DNA of 7,990 bases from the NCBI GenBank assembly GCA_031396305.1, contig JANNKM010000328.1, positions 1 to 7,990 of the forward strand, read 5' to 3'. The notes under the pieces were generated by a model. It ran no database searches, was not told where the DNA came from, and was given only the letters and a program-made list of their open reading frames with translations. This DNA comes from JAEMQF01 sp031396305. GTDB lineage: Bacteria; Pseudomonadota; Gammaproteobacteria; Burkholderiales; Burkholderiaceae_C. A program made the position numbers and the translations under genes. This document shows positions 5,850 through 7,990 of the stretch, one piece after another; within the stretch, counting starts at the first letter, position 1; each line of letters opens with the position of its first letter.

Positions 5850-7176
5850 ACAGCCACGTCACCAGACCCAGGCTCAGCGACGGAAAGAACAGCAGCACGA
5901 GCACGCGCAGTACGTCGCTGGCAAGGAACGGAAATACGCCCTTGTAGGTTTCGCTCATTGGCACGTCGCGCGCGATCGAGTTCACGACGTAGACGTTCAA
6001 CCCCACCGGCGGCGCGATCAGGCCGATGCCCACCGTCATCAGCACCAGGATGCCGAACCAGATCGCCTTCATCTGCGGCGCGAGGCCCCACAGGTCGAGC
6101 TGCATGATGGTCGGGAAGATGACGGGAATGGTGAGCAGCAGCATCGACAACTCGTCCATCACGCAGCCCAGCACGACGTAGAACAAGAGCACACAGCCGA
6201 CGATCACCAGCGGCGCGACTTGCAGGTGGCTGACCCACTCCGACAGGCGCGCCGGCATCTGGGTCTGGGCGAGTGCGGCGTTCATCATGTCGGCACCAAG
6301 GAAGATCATGAACACCATCGCCGAAGTTTCCGCCGTGCCCAGGAAACTGCGCCGGACTCCCGCCAGGTTCAGGTCGCCCTGCGCCACGCCGACGATGAAG
6401 GTGCCCACCGCGCCCACCGCCGCGCCCTCCGTCGGTGAAAACACGCCGCCGTAGATGCCGCCGAATACCGCCATGAAGATCAGCGCGATCGGCCACACTC
6501 CGGCCAGCGCCCGCCAGCGCTGCGACCAAGGCAGCGGCTCGCTCGGCGTGGCCAGTTCCGGCCGCGCGGCGCAGTACAGCGCAATCACAATCAGGTAGCC
6601 GGCGGTCGCGATCAAGCCTGGTATCAGCGCGGCGGCGAACAACTTCGCGATGTTCTGTTCGGTGAGGATGGCATAGACGACGAGTGGCACGGAGGGCGGA
6701 ATCAGAATTCCCAGCGTGCCGCCCGTGGCCAGCGTCGCGGTGGACAGGCGCCCGTGGTAACCATGCGCCTTCATCTCCGGATAAGCCACCTGCGTGATCG
6801 TCGCGGCCGTCGCCACCGACGACCCGCACACGGCGCCGAAAGCCGCGGCGCTGAGGATCGCCGCCATCGCCAGGCCGCCGCGAATGTGGCCGACGAACGC
6901 CGCCGCGGCGCGAAACAGGGCGCGGCTCAGGCCTCCTTGGGTGGCGAACTGGCCCATCAGAAGGAACAGCGGAATCACGCTCAGGTCGTACACCGTCAGC
7001 CGCGCCACGGCCGAGCCCTTGAGCAAATTGAGCAGGTTGATCAACGCCGGGTCGCTGCTCATCGCCCAGTAGCCCAACGCGCCGGGGACGAACATCGCCG
7101 CAGCGATGGGAACGCGCACGCCCATCAACAGCAGCATCGCGCCGAACATCAACGCGCCGGTCGCAGCGCCGCTCAT
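5842..7176 (-). CDS. dctM: TRAP transporter large membrane subunit (DctM type)
   Basis: This 444-residue inner-membrane subunit forms the transport channel of a tripartite ATP-independent periplasmic transporter, driven by an ion gradient. It is hydrophobic throughout, at the usual family length. Family marks are VYDLSVIPLFLLMGQ (62-76), CGSSVATAATITQVAYPEM (117-135), GGTLGILIPPSVPLVVYAI (152-170), FSPTEGAA (246-253), DELSMLLLTIPVIFP (341-355) and GLIAPPVGLNVYV (385-397). The ATG overlaps the dctQ stop as ATGA, which suggests translational coupling; an AAGG lies too far upstream (about 14 bases) to be a good site. The stop codon lies inside the end of the convergent reductase gene. The family call is firm. 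The symbol stands for subunit type only and does not imply dicarboxylate transport. Confidence 0.95.
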   Translation of the reverse strand: MSGAATGALMFGAMLLLMGVRVPIAAAMFVPGALGYWAMSSDPALINLLNLLKGSAVARLTVYDLSVIPLFLLMGQFATQGGLSRALFRAAAAFVGHIRGGLAMAAILSAAAFGAVCGSSVATAATITQVAYPEMKAHGYHGRLSTATLATGGTLGILIPPSVPLVVYAILTEQNIAKLFAAALIPGLIATAGYLIVIALYCAARPELATPSEPLPWSQRWRALAGVWPIALIFMAVFGGIYGGVFSPTEGAAVGAVGTFIVGVAQGDLNLAGVRRSFLGTAETSAMVFMIFLGADMMNAALAQTQMPARLSEWVSHLQVAPLVIVGCVLLFYVVLGCVMDELSMLLLTIPVIFPTIMQLDLWGLAPQMKAIWFGILVLMTVGIGLIAPPVGLNVYVVNSIARDVPMSETYKGVFPFLASDVLRVLVLLFFPSLSLGLVTWLFK

Positions 7177-7661
7177 GGCGTGTCAGTTGCCTTTCGACCC
7201 CGCCAATGCTGCAGCGTCTGCATCGAGGCAATCACCGCCGTCAGCGCCAGGCCGGGCGCAAGCACGGCGTAGGTGTGTCCCATCGGCAAACCGAGGATCA
7301 TCGTCGTCTCGGAGGCCTGGTACACCGAGACTGCTCCCGCCGCAGTGCGCCAGGCGAGCACGCCGGTCATCAGCGCCAGCAGCAGCGTGCCCACGCCATC
7401 GAGGAACTGGAGGCGGCGCGGGCGCAGCCGCTGGGTAAAGAAGTCGACGATGATGTTGCCGCCGCGCAATTGACACCACGGCAGGGACAGCGCAATCGAC
7501 AACGCAATGCCGAACTGCGTCAGCTCCACGTCACCCGGAATCGGGCTCGCGAACAGCGAACGCCCGGCGATGCTCGCCACCGTGAGCAGCGCCGTGAGCG
7601 ACGCGACGCCACAGCCGAGCAGCGCGAAAAGCGTTGCGAGGCAGTGCGGCCACGCAGGCAT
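7173..7661 (-). CDS. dctQ: TRAP transporter small membrane subunit (DctQ type)
   Basis: This 162-residue membrane protein is the small subunit that pairs with the DctM-type channel. Four hydrophobic segments are visible at about 11-31, 47-63, 86-108 and 128-148. Typical family stretches are GRSLFASPIPGDVELTQ (33-49) and GGNIIVDFFTQRL (67-79). The ATG at 7661 is preceded directly by an in-frame TGA, so no longer form is possible; its Shine-Dalgarno site is poor. The gene lies 53 bases after the binding-protein gene and overlaps dctM by four bases, so the three should form one transcript. The substrate is unknown, because specificity lies in the binding protein, which is mostly outside the window. 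Confidence 0.92.
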   Translation of the reverse strand: MPAWPHCLATLFALLGCGVASLTALLTVASIAGRSLFASPIPGDVELTQFGIALSIALSLPWCQLRGGNIIVDFFTQRLRPRRLQFLDGVGTLLLALMTGVLAWRTAAGAVSVYQASETTMILGLPMGHTYAVLAPGLALTAVIASMQTLQHWRGRKATDTP

Positions 7662-7714
7662 TCAGCGCCCGGATGTCCGCTGCATGAACGCCAGCGCCGC
7701 CGCAGCGCGCTGGG

Positions 7715-7990
7715 TCACTTCTTGTGCTTGACGAGCAAGGCGCGCGCGTCGTCGAGCATCTGCTTGCCTGGTAGGCCGCGCTTGTCCATGTCCACCACCC
7801 ACTCGTCGTAGAGCGACGCCGACGCCTTCATCCAGTTGTCGGTCTCTGCCGCAGACAGCTGAATGAAATTGTTGCCGCGGTCCGAGGCGGCCTTGCGGCC
7901 GACGGCCTGGCTCGCGTCCCAGACCTTGCCGATCTGCTTGGACAGGGCCGCGCCGCTGTTCTTGTCAATCACGGCTTTCAGGTCGGCAGG
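7715..7990 (-). CDS. dctP: TRAP transporter periplasmic binding protein, C-terminal part (DctP type)
   Basis: Only the last 91 codons and the stop are present; the gene continues past the right edge. The visible C-terminus, beginning PADLKAVIDKNSGAALSKQ and including KVWD, WMKASASLYDEWVVDM and GKQMLDDARALL, matches the helical tail of DctP-family extracytoplasmic solute receptors, which bind substrate and deliver it to the DctQM membrane complex. The position just before dctQ and dctM on the same strand supports the call. The signal peptide and the substrate-binding arginine region are outside the window, so the ligand (often an organic acid in this family) cannot be inferred. Confidence 0.87.
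   Translation of the reverse strand, partial: PADLKAVIDKNSGAALSKQIGKVWDASQAVGRKAASDRGNNFIQLSAAETDNWMKASASLYDEWVVDMDKRGLPGKQMLDDARALLVKHKK

Noticed and set aside
5801..7231. Minus-strand open frame of 476 codons in another frame over dctM
   Set aside because: It is Arg- and Gly-rich with no membrane segments or motifs, and it overlaps the well-supported dctM-like frame on the same strand.

Overview
The window is GC-rich chromosomal DNA from a proteobacterium, most likely a betaproteobacterium. The basis is the set of recognisable families (CysM-type cysteine synthase, tRNA-Leu, rhomboid protease, HtrA-like PDZ protein, ferredoxin-type flavoprotein reductase, TRAP transporter), the very high third-position GC, and the mix of weak and clear Shine-Dalgarno sites. 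The lineage is an inference; no ribosomal RNA or other phylogenetic marker is present. I see no phage, insertion sequence, CRISPR array, toxin-antitoxin pair or other obvious accessory island.

Left part (1-1530, minus strand): cysM is followed at short spacing by a zinc-ribbon Nudix hydrolase, and then by the first six codons of a further gene that runs off the left edge. The three look like one operon read leftward. The 192 bases upstream of cysM hold a perfect 7-bp inverted repeat in a GC-rich patch. Beyond it lies a complete tRNA-Leu(CAA) with encoded CCA, also on the minus strand.

Middle part (1810-3828, plus strand): a compact rhomboid intramembrane serine protease is followed by an exported HtrA-like protein with a PDZ domain. 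The trypsin-like domain of this second protein has lost the catalytic His and Asp, so it is probably a pseudoprotease. It converges on an SDR-family epimerase-like gene (minus strand), with a hairpin filling the 30-base gap.

Right part (4752-7990): the SDR gene is divergent from a fused 2Fe-2S/FAD/NAD reductase on the plus strand. That reductase converges, with an 8-base overlap of coding ends, on a leftward TRAP transporter operon (dctP-like, partial at the right edge; dctQ-like; dctM-like). The dctQ and dctM genes are joined by an ATGA overlap. The transported substrate cannot be read from the sequence.

Overall this is mostly an ordinary housekeeping region. The inactive HtrA-like protein beside a rhomboid protease is the most interesting point.
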